Origin: a bacterium
GTDB taxonomy: Bacteria; Krumholzibacteriota; Krumholzibacteriia; LZORAL124-64-63
NCBI GenBank assembly: GCA_020049465.1
Contig: JAIFKS010000046.1
Coordinates: 16,127-80,126 of the forward strand
Reading direction: 5' to 3'
DNA length: 64,000 bases
How positions within the stretch are numbered: the stretch's first letter is position 1; every line of letters starts with the position of its first letter. A model generated the notes under the pieces. It had not been told where the DNA came from. It made no database searches and saw only the letters and a program-made list of their open reading frames with translations. Of the stretch, positions 48,537-57,434 are shown piece by piece. The translations under genes were made by a program, and so were the position numbers.

Positions 48537-48875
48537 TCAGGCGCGCAAATCAACCAGGTGACCGAGCGGTGAAGCGTCCTCGGGCGCCACCGCGTCCGCA
48601 TCGCCTTCCGCTCCATCGGTGCCGTCGTTCCGTCCGTTGCGGCGCTGCCGCCGCCGCTGCCGTTTGTCCAGCCCCTGCTGATCCGTCTCCAGGCCGCGCT
48701 GGGCCTGGTCCTCCTTGGTCTCCTGCACCTGCCGCGCCTTCAGCTGACCCCGCTGTTCAGCCAGGTCGGCGAACGGCGTTGTCGGCTGCGGTGGGCTGGC
48801 CGCCCGCGCCTGGACTTTGGCGACGTTGCCCAACTGGGCCAGCGTCGTCGGCAGCGATACCCCGTCTCCGGGCAT
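48537..48875 (-). CDS. Small charged protein downstream of fliA, unknown
   Basis: 112-aa hydrophilic protein without signal peptide or membrane helix. The middle (40-85) is very rich in Gln, Arg, Lys and Glu and probably coiled or disordered; the end reads SPLGHLVDLRA, a compact motif that may be the conserved part. GAAAGG lies eight bases before the ATG, supporting a real gene. It begins 42 nt after fliA. No family was recognised. Confidence 0.6.
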   Translation of the reverse strand: MPGDGVSLPTTLAQLGNVAKVQARAASPPQPTTPFADLAEQRGQLKARQVQETKEDQAQRGLETDQQGLDKRQRRRQRRNGRNDGTDGAEGDADAVAPEDASPLGHLVDLRA

Positions 48876-48917
48876 GGCTCGTGCCTTTCACAGGGCGCCC
48901 GCGCCGTGAGCGCGGAC

Positions 48918-49895
<978 letters not shown>

Positions 49896-49959
49896 GCTGG
49901 TACCTTTCTGGAGGAACGTCTGGACCCCGGGCAGCAGCTTTCATGCCATCGTCGGATCC

Positions 49960-50160
49960 TCAGTTCTTCCCTTCCCGTTCGTGGGCCTCGAGCGCGCCGG
50001 ACCGCATCAGAAGCAGCAGAAGCGCGCCCAGGATGAAGAATCCGAGATAGGCGATCGTGGCTCGCTTGAGGACCGCCAGCGTGCCCCACCCCTGCCACAA
50101 CCCGACCGCCAGGACGCTGCCGGCGGCGCTGACGGCGACCGTCTGGATGACCTGGGCCAT
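49960..50160 (-). CDS. 66-residue two-helix membrane protein in the flhF-fliA interval
   Basis: Short protein with two hydrophobic segments (about 5-22 and 34-52, the second YLGFFILGALLLLLM) joined by a loop with basic residues, and a charged tail (EAHEREGKN). Its ATG overlaps the flhF stop (TGATG), so it is translationally coupled to flhF, the main reason to accept it as real. It occupies the place where flhG/ylxH usually sits between flhF and fliA. Not recognised as a known family. Confidence 0.65.
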   Translation of the reverse strand: MAQVIQTVAVSAAGSVLAVGLWQGWGTLAVLKRATIAYLGFFILGALLLLLMRSGALEAHEREGKN

Positions 50161-51287
50161 CAACGGCGCACCTCACGATCGAGCCGGCCGGCCGGACCGC
50201 CGCGCGCGGGCGCGATCAGCGCCGCCACGGCCGCCGAGGCCCCGACCGCCAGATCGCCGCCGTGCCGCGGGTTGCTGCCCAGGAGCGAGACGGCCAGCGG
50301 CACGGAATCGAGCAGGTCCAGGAGCTTGCCGGGACGGCGGGTCATGTCCAGACGGGTGATCGCCACCCAGTCGCAGTTCCAGTCGCGCGTCAGCCGGGCC
50401 GCGTCCGGCAGATCGGCCAGGTCGCGGTCCGCCGGCACCACCAGATGGCGGTGGAAGCCCGCGTTCGGCGCCAGCCAGGCGTGCAGAGGGCCGCCGGGCG
50501 CCATCGCCGGGTGGTCCAGACGGGGCAGCTCGACCAGAACCGCGTCGTACGAGCCGAGGTGAGCCTCGGCTTCGGCCAGCTTGTGCGCCTCGTTGATGAT
50601 CGCGGCGTCGAAACCGTCGGCTCCGGCGGCTTCCTGCAGCCGGTGGATGTAGGCCGGATCGGCCGGAAGGACGGCCAGCACGAGCGTGCGGCGACCCAGC
50701 GCCTGCAGTCGCGCCGCGGCGGCCAGCACGAGGTCCGAACGGCCGCAGCCGCTGTCGCCCAGGAACGCATGGCATCCGTAGAACCCGTCCCAGCCGCAGT
50801 TGCTGGCGCGCAGCTGCGTCGCCAGCCAGGTGCGCATGGCGTCCAGATCGTTGGTCCTGGCGCCGCGGGAAGCGGCGAACCGCGCCAGCGTCCGCCGCAC
50901 CACGGCCGGAGAGGCGCCGGCGGCGAGCAACGGACCGGCCACCGGGTCGCGCTGCATCCAGGCCTGGTCGCCGAGCGCGCGCTCGTAGTCGGCCGAAACC
51001 TGCTCGACCAGATTCTCGAGGCGTTCGATCTCGCGCATGAGCTCCGGCGGCAGTTCGCCCCCCGCGGCCGGCGCGGCCGGCGTGGACGGTGTCCAGATGT
51101 CAGGCGCGGTCCCGCGGGCGGTCCGGCCGCCGGGCGGCTGCACGGTGACCTCCACTCCGCGCTCCTGCCCCAGCCCCAGTTCATGGCGCCGGGTGACGGT
51201 GCGGGTGCTGAGGATCACGGCATCGTCCCCGAACTGTTCGCGGATGCGCCGGTGGGCCGTCTGAAGGGACGGCGCCGTGATCACCAC
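50160..51287 (-). CDS. flhF: FlhF-like SRP-GTPase homologue with eroded GTP-binding motifs
   Basis: 375-aa FlhF homologue. The N-terminal B-domain motif is recognisable (AHRRIREQFGDDAVILSTRTV), a proline-rich spacer and helical N domain follow, then a G domain by position. The P-loop reads GDSGCGRS (177-184) instead of GPTGVGKT, so the Walker lysine is replaced by Arg; the DTAGR motif is VELPRLDH; only G4 (TRLDMT, for TKLDET) is close. GTP hydrolysis is therefore doubtful. GTG 51287, 10 nt after the flhA stop, gives the usual FlhF N-terminus; ATG 51332 would overlap flhA. FlhF normally marks the flagellar assembly pole. Confidence 0.8.
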   Translation of the reverse strand: MVITAPSLQTAHRRIREQFGDDAVILSTRTVTRRHELGLGQERGVEVTVQPPGGRTARGTAPDIWTPSTPAAPAAGGELPPELMREIERLENLVEQVSADYERALGDQAWMQRDPVAGPLLAAGASPAVVRRTLARFAASRGARTNDLDAMRTWLATQLRASNCGWDGFYGCHAFLGDSGCGRSDLVLAAAARLQALGRRTLVLAVLPADPAYIHRLQEAAGADGFDAAIINEAHKLAEAEAHLGSYDAVLVELPRLDHPAMAPGGPLHAWLAPNAGFHRHLVVPADRDLADLPDAARLTRDWNCDWVAITRLDMTRRPGKLLDLLDSVPLAVSLLGSNPRHGGDLAVGASAAVAALIAPARGGPAGRLDREVRR

Positions 51288-51297
51288 GGGGCCGCCG

Positions 51298-53421
51298 TCA
51301 GGCGACGGCCTGGTGTTCGAGCTTCGAGCCATTGGTCACCACCGTTCCGGCGGAGACGATGGACGCCGAGGAGGTGACCTCGGTGTAGCCCATGACCGCC
51401 AGGTTGGGATATGTCGGCTCGACGAGCCGTTTGACGAACATCCGGATGGGCGTCGGCACCAGCAGGACCGGCGGCGTGCCGCCGGCATAGGCCGTACGCA
51501 GGACGGATTCGAGCCGTCCGAGGAATTCGCGCGTGAAGCCGGGGGCGATGGCCACGCCGCCACTGTTCTCCGAGTCGCGCGCCGCGGCGACAAGCACCTG
51601 TTCGCACTCGGGATGCAGCGCGACCACGTGCAGCTTGCCGCCGGCCTCGGTGTACAGGGCCGTGATGGACCGCGCCAGGGCCTCGCGGACGCGCCCCACC
51701 AGGAAGTCGGTCCCATGCGAGGCGGCGCCGTGGTTGGCCAGAGTTTCCAGGATGGTGACGATGTCCCGGACCGGCACGCGCTCGTGCAGCAGCGCCCGCA
51801 GCACGTTGTGCAGGGCGTTGACCGGGACGCGGTCGGGCACGAGATCCTCGATGAGCGACGGCGCGAACTCGCGCACCGATTCGCACATGTCCTTGACGTC
51901 CTGCCGGCTGAGCAGTTCGTCGGCATGGGCCCGGATGATCTCCGACAGGTGCGTGGCCAGCACGGCGGCCGGTTCGACGACCGTGTAGCCCTCCATCTCG
52001 GCCCGCGACTTGGCTTCCGCATCGATCCAGACCGCGGGCAGATTGAAGGCCGGCTCGGTGGTGGCCGTGCCTTCGAGCGGACCGCAGTCCGGACGCGTGC
52101 TCATGGCCAGCAGGCGGCCCGGGAAGAGCTGGGCGCGGGACACTTCCACGCCCTTCAGCTTGATCAGGTATTCGTTGGCACCCAGTTGCAGATTGTCGCG
52201 CAGCCGGATCGGGTGGATGAAGATGCCCAGCTCGGCGCCGACCTGGCGCCGGATGCTGCCGATCCGGTGCAGCAGGTCCCCACCCCGCGCCTCGTCGACC
52301 AGCGGGATCAGCCCGTAGCCGATCTCCAGTTCGAGCTTGTCCATCACGAAGAGCTCGTCGCCGCGCGGCCCGGAGCGCTCGTCGCCGGCCTTGGCCTGCG
52401 GGTCGACCGTGTCGGGGGCGTCGCGTTCGGCGGTCTTGGCGTCGTCGTAGGTCTGCACGCGTTTGCCGACCACCTTGGCGGTGATCGCGGTGCCGACGGC
52501 GAAGAGGAGGAACGGGACGGTCGGCAGGCCGGGCACCAGCGCCAGCACCGCCAGGGCGCCCGAGGAGAGATAGAGCGCCTTGGTCTGCCGGAAGACCTGC
52601 ACGGTGATCGACTGGCCCAGGTTCAGGTCGCCCGACGTCCGGGTCACGACCAGGCCGGCCGCCACCGAGACCAGCAGCGCCGGCACCTGGCTGACCAGGC
52701 CGTCGCCGACGGTCAGGATCGTGAAACGGGCCAGCGCCTCGCCGGCGGGCATGCCCATCTGCAGCATGCCGATGGCGAAGCCGCCGACGATGTTGATCAC
52801 CGTGATGATGATGCCGGCCGTGGCGTCTCCCTTGACGAACTTGCTGGCGCCGTCCATGGCCCCGAAGAATTCGGCTTCCCGCGCGATGTCGCTGCGGCGC
52901 TCGCGCGCCTGCTTCTCGGTGATCATGCCGGCGTTCAGATCGGCGTCGATGGCCATCTGCTTGCCCGGCATGGCGTCGAGGGTGAACCGGGCGGCGACTT
53001 CGGCGATGCGGCCGGAGCCCTTGGTGATGACCATGAAGTTGATGATCACCAGGATGATGAACACGATGACGCCGATGATGTAGTTGCCGCCGACCACGAA
53101 ATCGCCGAACGCCTCGATGACCTGCCCGGCCTGGCCGGTGCTCAGGATGAGCCGCGTCGAGGCCACGTTCAGCGACAACCGCATCAAGGTCATGATCAGC
53201 AGCAGGGAAGGGAAGCTGTTGAATTGCAACGGCTCCTTGAGATAGAGCGCGACCAGCAGCACCGTCACCGAGAACGCGATGCTGAACGTCAACATCAGGT
53301 CCAGCAGGATCGGCGGCACCGGCACGATCATCAGGCCCAGCACGACCAGCACCGCGACGGCGCTCAGCACGTTGCTGTTCGCCAGCAGCAGATCGCGATT
53401 GATGGCCTTGTCCTGCTCCAC
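51298..53421 (-). CDS. flhA: Flagellar export gate protein FlhA
   Basis: Largest component of the flagellar type III export gate, 707 aa. Seven to eight membrane helices in the first 330 residues include the conserved FHIPEP-type stretch (FPSLLLIMTLMRLSLNVASTRLIL, AEVAARFTLDAMPGKQMAIDADLNAG). The cytosolic domain (about 360-690) forms the nonameric ring that binds substrates and chaperones. The start is GTG 53421 with AGGGG seven bases upstream. It lies between flhB and flhF in the usual order. Confidence 0.96.
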   Translation of the reverse strand: MEQDKAINRDLLLANSNVLSAVAVLVVLGLMIVPVPPILLDLMLTFSIAFSVTVLLVALYLKEPLQFNSFPSLLLIMTLMRLSLNVASTRLILSTGQAGQVIEAFGDFVVGGNYIIGVIVFIILVIINFMVITKGSGRIAEVAARFTLDAMPGKQMAIDADLNAGMITEKQARERRSDIAREAEFFGAMDGASKFVKGDATAGIIITVINIVGGFAIGMLQMGMPAGEALARFTILTVGDGLVSQVPALLVSVAAGLVVTRTSGDLNLGQSITVQVFRQTKALYLSSGALAVLALVPGLPTVPFLLFAVGTAITAKVVGKRVQTYDDAKTAERDAPDTVDPQAKAGDERSGPRGDELFVMDKLELEIGYGLIPLVDEARGGDLLHRIGSIRRQVGAELGIFIHPIRLRDNLQLGANEYLIKLKGVEVSRAQLFPGRLLAMSTRPDCGPLEGTATTEPAFNLPAVWIDAEAKSRAEMEGYTVVEPAAVLATHLSEIIRAHADELLSRQDVKDMCESVREFAPSLIEDLVPDRVPVNALHNVLRALLHERVPVRDIVTILETLANHGAASHGTDFLVGRVREALARSITALYTEAGGKLHVVALHPECEQVLVAAARDSENSGGVAIAPGFTREFLGRLESVLRTAYAGGTPPVLLVPTPIRMFVKRLVEPTYPNLAVMGYTEVTSSASIVSAGTVVTNGSKLEHQAVA

Positions 53422-53438
53422 CGTCTATCCCCTGTCCG

Positions 53439-54500
53439 TCATGAGCGTTTGAGCCGGTACACGTAGGCCAGCACTTCGGCCACCGCCTGGAAGAGCGTTT
53501 CGGGCACGAAGTGACCGACCTCGACCTGGGCGAACAGAGCGCGCGCCAGCGGCTTGTTCTCGATAACCGGCACGCGGGAGTCCCGGGCCAGCTTCTTGAT
53601 GATGCCGGCCAGATGGTCCTGGCCCTTGGCCACGACCTTCGGCGCCGGGGAGCCCTGTTCGTACTTCAGCGCCACCGCGAAGTGCGTCGGGTTGGTGATG
53701 ATCACGTCGGCGGTCGGCACGTCGGCCATCATGCGCTTGCGGAACATCTCGTACTGCATGCCGCGCAGCCTGGCCTTGATCTGCGGGTCGCCCTCGTAGT
53801 CCTTGTTCTCCTGCTTGACCTCGTACTTGGACATCTTGAGGTTTTCTTCGTACTGATGCTTCTGCCAGAACCAGTCGAAGAGGGCCAGCACGACGCAGAA
53901 GGCCAGCAGCTTGGCCACCAGCTTGATGAACGCGATCTTCCCCGTGGCGACGATCGCCGGCAGCGACAGCAGCGCGGTGCCGACGATCGTTTCCATCATC
54001 CCGTTGATGGTCGTCCAGGCCAGCAGGCCGACCAGGCCGATCTTGAGGAAGTTCTTGAGAACCTCGAACATCGCGGTCGGCTTGAAGAACTTCTTCATCC
54101 CGGCGATCGGGTTCAGGCGGTCGATCTGCAGTTCCATCGCGCGGGGCGAGATGTGGAAGCCGAACTGCGCGATGTTGCCCCAGACCGACGCCACCAGCAC
54201 GCCCACCAGCAGCGGCGCCATGGCGAGAGCGACGGGCCAGAACGAGCCCGACAGGAGTTCACGCGCGGCATAGACGTTGATCGGCGCCAGGATATGGGCC
54301 TGCCCGAGCAGGTAGCCGGTGTTCTCGCAGAGATGGCGGGTCAGCATGCCCGAACTGGTCACGAGCAGGGCCATGCCCGCGATGAGAACGACGGCGCTGC
54401 TGACTTCCGCGCTCTTGGCGACAGTGCCCTTGTCGCGCGCTTCGTCGCGCCGTTTACCTGTCGCTTTTTCTGTGCGTTCGCCAGTGTCGCTGTCTGCCAT
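53439..54500 (-). CDS. flhB: Flagellar export switch protein FlhB
   Basis: Substrate-specificity switch of the export gate, 353 aa. The N-terminal start (GERTEKATGKRRDEARDKG) and four membrane helices fit the family. The cytosolic domain has the autocleavage site NPTH at 270-273 (VIITNPTHFAVALKY), so self-cleavage and the hook-to-filament switch with FliK should work. GGAGG lies six bases upstream of the ATG. It precedes flhA by 17 nt. Confidence 0.96.
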   Translation of the reverse strand: MADSDTGERTEKATGKRRDEARDKGTVAKSAEVSSAVVLIAGMALLVTSSGMLTRHLCENTGYLLGQAHILAPINVYAARELLSGSFWPVALAMAPLLVGVLVASVWGNIAQFGFHISPRAMELQIDRLNPIAGMKKFFKPTAMFEVLKNFLKIGLVGLLAWTTINGMMETIVGTALLSLPAIVATGKIAFIKLVAKLLAFCVVLALFDWFWQKHQYEENLKMSKYEVKQENKDYEGDPQIKARLRGMQYEMFRKRMMADVPTADVIITNPTHFAVALKYEQGSPAPKVVAKGQDHLAGIIKKLARDSRVPVIENKPLARALFAQVEVGHFVPETLFQAVAEVLAYVYRLKRS

Positions 54501-54539
54501 CGTTCACCTCCTCGCGGCGTGTCCGCCGGGTTCGAAAGC

Positions 54540-55322
54540 CTATTGCATCGTGGCCAGGGTCCGGGCCAACTGGTCCGGCAGTGCGGCGAACATGCCCGTC
54601 ACCACCTGGCGGAAGAAGACCAGGGAAGCGCCCAGCGTGATCAGGCCCACCCCGATCTTGACCGGGAATCCCACCACCAGCACGTTCAACTGCGGCACCG
54701 TCTTGACGATGACGCCCATGGCGGCGCTGATCAGCAGCAGCACGATCACGATCGGCGCCGCGATGCGGAGGCCGGCCACGAAGACGCTGCTGAATTCCCT
54801 CAGCAGATGCCAGGCGCCCCCGGTCAGTTGACCGGTCGAGAACGGCGGCAGGGCCAGACAGGACTGGAACATGGCCGAGATCAGCACCTGGTGGGCCCCG
54901 GTCGCGAAGAAGAGCAGCACCGCCAGCAGGTGGTAGAACTGCGAGATGACCGAGATCTGGCTGTTGGTCATCGGATCGAAGGCGTTGACGATCGAGAAGC
55001 CGATCTGCATGCCCACGACGTCCCCGGCGAAGCGGACCGCCACGAACACGAGATTCAGCGTGAAACCGAGCATCATGCCGATGACCATCGAGCGCACAGC
55101 TTCGGTCACGAGCGGCTGCCAGGCCAGGCTGACGGCGCCGGGCGGCACGGCCGAGACGACCGCCGGCGCCAGCGCCGCGGCCAGCATTCCGGCCAGGGCG
55201 ATGCGCCACAGGGCCGGCACGCTGCGCAGGTCCAGCATGGGCAGCGTGGCGGCAAGCACCGCGAACCGCACGGCCAGCGCGAAGGTGACGGCCAGGAGCG
55301 TGATGTCGACCTCGAATACCAC
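54540..55322 (-). CDS. fliR: Flagellar export gate protein FliR
   Basis: 260-aa polytopic export-gate protein with about six membrane helices. Typical segments are LPMLDLRSVPALWRIALAGMLA, GFTLNLVFVAVRFAGDVVGMQIGFS and a DPMTNSQISVISQFYHLLAVLLFF stretch. The start is GTG 55322 with AGGGG five bases upstream. It follows fliQ by 8 nt and precedes flhB. Confidence 0.95.
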   Translation of the reverse strand: MVFEVDITLLAVTFALAVRFAVLAATLPMLDLRSVPALWRIALAGMLAAALAPAVVSAVPPGAVSLAWQPLVTEAVRSMVIGMMLGFTLNLVFVAVRFAGDVVGMQIGFSIVNAFDPMTNSQISVISQFYHLLAVLLFFATGAHQVLISAMFQSCLALPPFSTGQLTGGAWHLLREFSSVFVAGLRIAAPIVIVLLLISAAMGVIVKTVPQLNVLVVGFPVKIGVGLITLGASLVFFRQVVTGMFAALPDQLARTLATMQ

Positions 55323-55330
55323 CAGCGCCC

Positions 55331-55594
55331 CTACATGTTGGCGATGCGCGCGAACATCGCCTCGGTGAAGGAAGTGAGCTGCTGGATCGACCAGGGCAGC
55401 GTCACGATCAGGACCACGAACACGGCCAGGATCTTGGGCACGAAGGTCATCGTCATCTCGTTGATCTGCGTGGCTGCCTGGAAGATGCTGATGACCAGAC
55501 CGACGATCATGCCCGCCAGCAGCATGGGGCCGGCGACCAGCACCACCGTGCGCATCGCGTACTCTCCGATATCCACCACGGTCTCGGGAGTCAT
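55331..55594 (-). CDS. fliQ: Flagellar export gate protein FliQ
   Basis: 87-aa protein with two membrane helices (about 14-37 and 50-73), matching FliQ: VAGPMLLAGMIVGLVISIFQAATQINEMTMTFVPK. GGAGG precedes the ATG. Four copies assemble with FliP and FliR into the export channel. Its usual place between fliP and fliR is kept. Confidence 0.95.
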   Translation of the reverse strand: MTPETVVDIGEYAMRTVVLVAGPMLLAGMIVGLVISIFQAATQINEMTMTFVPKILAVFVVLIVTLPWSIQQLTSFTEAMFARIANM

Positions 55595-55613
55595 GGGGAT
55601 CCTTTCCTCCGGC

Positions 55614-56450
55614 CTACTGGAAGGCCTGGACGAGTGATTTGACGACCAGGAACCAGCCGTCCACCAGGACGAACAGCAGGATCTTGAACGGCAGACTGAT
55701 CAGGACGGGCGGCAGCATCATCATGCCCATCGACATCAGGACCGACGCGACCACCATGTCGATGATCAGGAACGGCATGAACAGGACGAAGCCCATCTGG
55801 AACGCCGTCTTCAGTTCGCCGATGACGAAGGCCGGCACCACCACCAGCATGGGCAGGGCTTCCGGGGACTCCGGAACCGCGGTCTGGGTCAGATCCAGGA
55901 ACAGGGCGATGTCCTTCTCCCGGACCTGGCGCAGCATGAATTCCTTGAGGGGGATCTGCGCCTTGTCGAAGGCTTCGCGCTGTCCGATCTGCTCGTTGAG
56001 CAGCGGCTGGACGGCGTCCTCGTTGATGCGCGTGAATGTGGGCGCCATGACGACCATGGTCAGGAAGACGGCCAGGCCGACAAGGATCTGGTTGGCGGGC
56101 GCCTGGTTGGCGCCGATGGCCTGCCGCAGGAAGCCCAGAACGATCACGATGCGTGTGAAACTGGTCAGCAGCATCAGGATGGCCGGCGCCAGCGAGAGGA
56201 TCGTCATCAACAGGACGATCTTCAGGGCCGAGCTCAGCGACTTCGGACCGTCAGCGCCCTCGATCTGAAGGGTGAGCGTGGGCCCGGCCGGGGCCGCCAG
56301 ATTGATCGGCTTGATGGGCGCCGCCGCGGGCGCCGCCGCCGCGGACGCCGCCAGACCGGTGAACAGGACCAGGATGAGCGCCAGGCAGACCAGGCGACGG
56401 CCGCGCGCCGGAGCGTATCCGGGGCGGTGCGATGCAGGACGAAGCGACAA
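55614..56450 (-). CDS. fliP: Flagellar export gate protein FliP
   Basis: 278-aa export-channel protein. A cleavable signal peptide (about 18-40, LVCLALILVLFTGLAASAAAA) is followed by a periplasmic stretch and helices with MTILSLAPAILMLLTSFTRIVIVL, NQILVGLAVFLTMVVM and FLIIDMVVASVLMSMGMMMLPP, all FliP signatures. The start is TTG 56450 with GGGGAG six bases upstream. It lies downstream of the sigma-54 promoter at 56512-56526 and begins the fliPQR-flhBA block. Confidence 0.95.
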   Translation of the reverse strand: MSLRPASHRPGYAPARGRRLVCLALILVLFTGLAASAAAAPAAAPIKPINLAAPAGPTLTLQIEGADGPKSLSSALKIVLLMTILSLAPAILMLLTSFTRIVIVLGFLRQAIGANQAPANQILVGLAVFLTMVVMAPTFTRINEDAVQPLLNEQIGQREAFDKAQIPLKEFMLRQVREKDIALFLDLTQTAVPESPEALPMLVVVPAFVIGELKTAFQMGFVLFMPFLIIDMVVASVLMSMGMMMLPPVLISLPFKILLFVLVDGWFLVVKSLVQAFQ

Positions 56451-56511
56451 GTGGTTCTCCCCGTTTCCGGCATGGTCGCGCCCATCTGGCGACGACTGCC
56501 GGGCCGGTACC

Positions 56512-56526
56512 GCAACGCCCGTGCCA
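56512..56526 (-). promoter_or_regulatory. Sigma-54 (RpoN) promoter upstream of fliP
   Basis: TGGCACG-GGCG-TTGC on the minus strand, an exact match to TGGCACG-N4-TTGC with the GG and GC dinucleotides correctly spaced. It lies in the 202-nt gap between fliO and fliP, with a predicted start near 56501 and a leader of about 50 nt. The rest of the gap holds no gene. Confidence 0.8.
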
Positions 56527-56652
56527 GCCGGACGTGCGCCTCCCCCATTTCAAGCTGTTGGGCGGGAATAGGTTGTCATATCGGGCAGGGAAAGTTCCGG
56601 AGAGGGCGGCCAGCGGCGCCGGGACGCCACCAGCCAGGCGGTCATATTCTGG

Positions 56653-57069
56653 TCAGGCCTGGGATCCCGGCAGCCGGGACTGCAGGGGATGCAGCCAGCG
56701 AGCCAACGACGCCGGGAGGGTCGGGCCGGGGGTCAGGACGGAGGACGTTTCTCCGTGCTGGCTCCGGTATTCGTCCCACGTTTCCTGCCGCAGCAGCACC
56801 ATGGCGGTGTCGTGGCGATAGACGTAGGACACTTCTTCGCCCAACCGCAGCACCTGGATCTCGCGCTTGGGTCCGAGGTGCCACACGGCCAGCACGCGGG
56901 CCTGCGCGGCGCCGCTCTTCTTTCCGTATCTGGTCACGAGCTTGAGGCACAGGAACAGCAGACCGAAGACGACGGCCAGCCCGCCGATGGTCCGCCACCA
57001 GCTGCCCATGCCCATGGTGGCGTTCTCCAGGGAGCCCGGTTCGATCGCGGCGAGCGTGAAGATGTCCAT
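56653..57069 (-). CDS. fliO: Flagellar biosynthesis protein FliO
   Basis: 138-aa protein with one membrane helix (about 22-44, TIGGLAVVFGLLFLCLKLV), then a short cytosolic domain including VLAVWHLGPKREIQVLRLGEEV, the usual FliO pattern. FliO helps FliP assemble. The ATG overlaps the fliN stop (TGATG). It closes the fliL-M-N-O group before the gap holding the sigma-54 promoter. Confidence 0.88.
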   Translation of the reverse strand: MDIFTLAAIEPGSLENATMGMGSWWRTIGGLAVVFGLLFLCLKLVTRYGKKSGAAQARVLAVWHLGPKREIQVLRLGEEVSYVYRHDTAMVLLRQETWDEYRSQHGETSSVLTPGPTLPASLARWLHPLQSRLPGSQA

Positions 57070-57428
57070 CACAGGACCCGCTTGAACCGCTCGACACGGT
57101 TCAGGAGCTTGGTGATCCGGACGGCGAAATGGTCGTCGATGACCACGACTTCGCCGGTGGCCAGAAGCGCTCCGTTGACCATGATGTCCACCGGTTCGCT
57201 GGTTTGCCGTCCGAGTTCGACGACCGAGCCCGACGAGAGGTTCAGCACGTCGCGGAACTTCAGGCGGGCCCGCCCCAGTTCCACCGAGATCTGCAGATTC
57301 ACGTCCAGCAGCAGATCGAGGTTGGCGGCTCCCACGAGCTCCTCGCCCAGGTCGGCGATCAGCGCACTCGAGTCGTCTTCGCCCAGTCCGACCGCGCCGC
57401 CGCGGCGGTTGGTGTCTTCGCTGCTCAT
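57069..57428 (-). CDS. fliN: Flagellar motor switch protein FliN
   Basis: 119-aa C-ring protein of the SpoA family. Residues about 38-115 carry LDVNLQISVELGRARLKFRDVLNLSSGSVVELGR, EPVDIMVNGALLATGEVVVIDDHFAVRIT, the canonical FliN fold. AAGGAG lies nine bases before the ATG. It starts 6 nt after fliM and overlaps fliO by one base. Confidence 0.96.
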   Translation of the reverse strand: MSSEDTNRRGGAVGLGEDDSSALIADLGEELVGAANLDLLLDVNLQISVELGRARLKFRDVLNLSSGSVVELGRQTSEPVDIMVNGALLATGEVVVIDDHFAVRITKLLNRVERFKRVL

Positions 57429-57434
57429 GCGGCC

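Noticed and set aside
51277..55637. Long plus-strand open frames opposite flhA, flhB and fliR
   Set aside because: His/Asp/Arg-rich shadows of membrane-protein genes with no ribosome sites or promoters.
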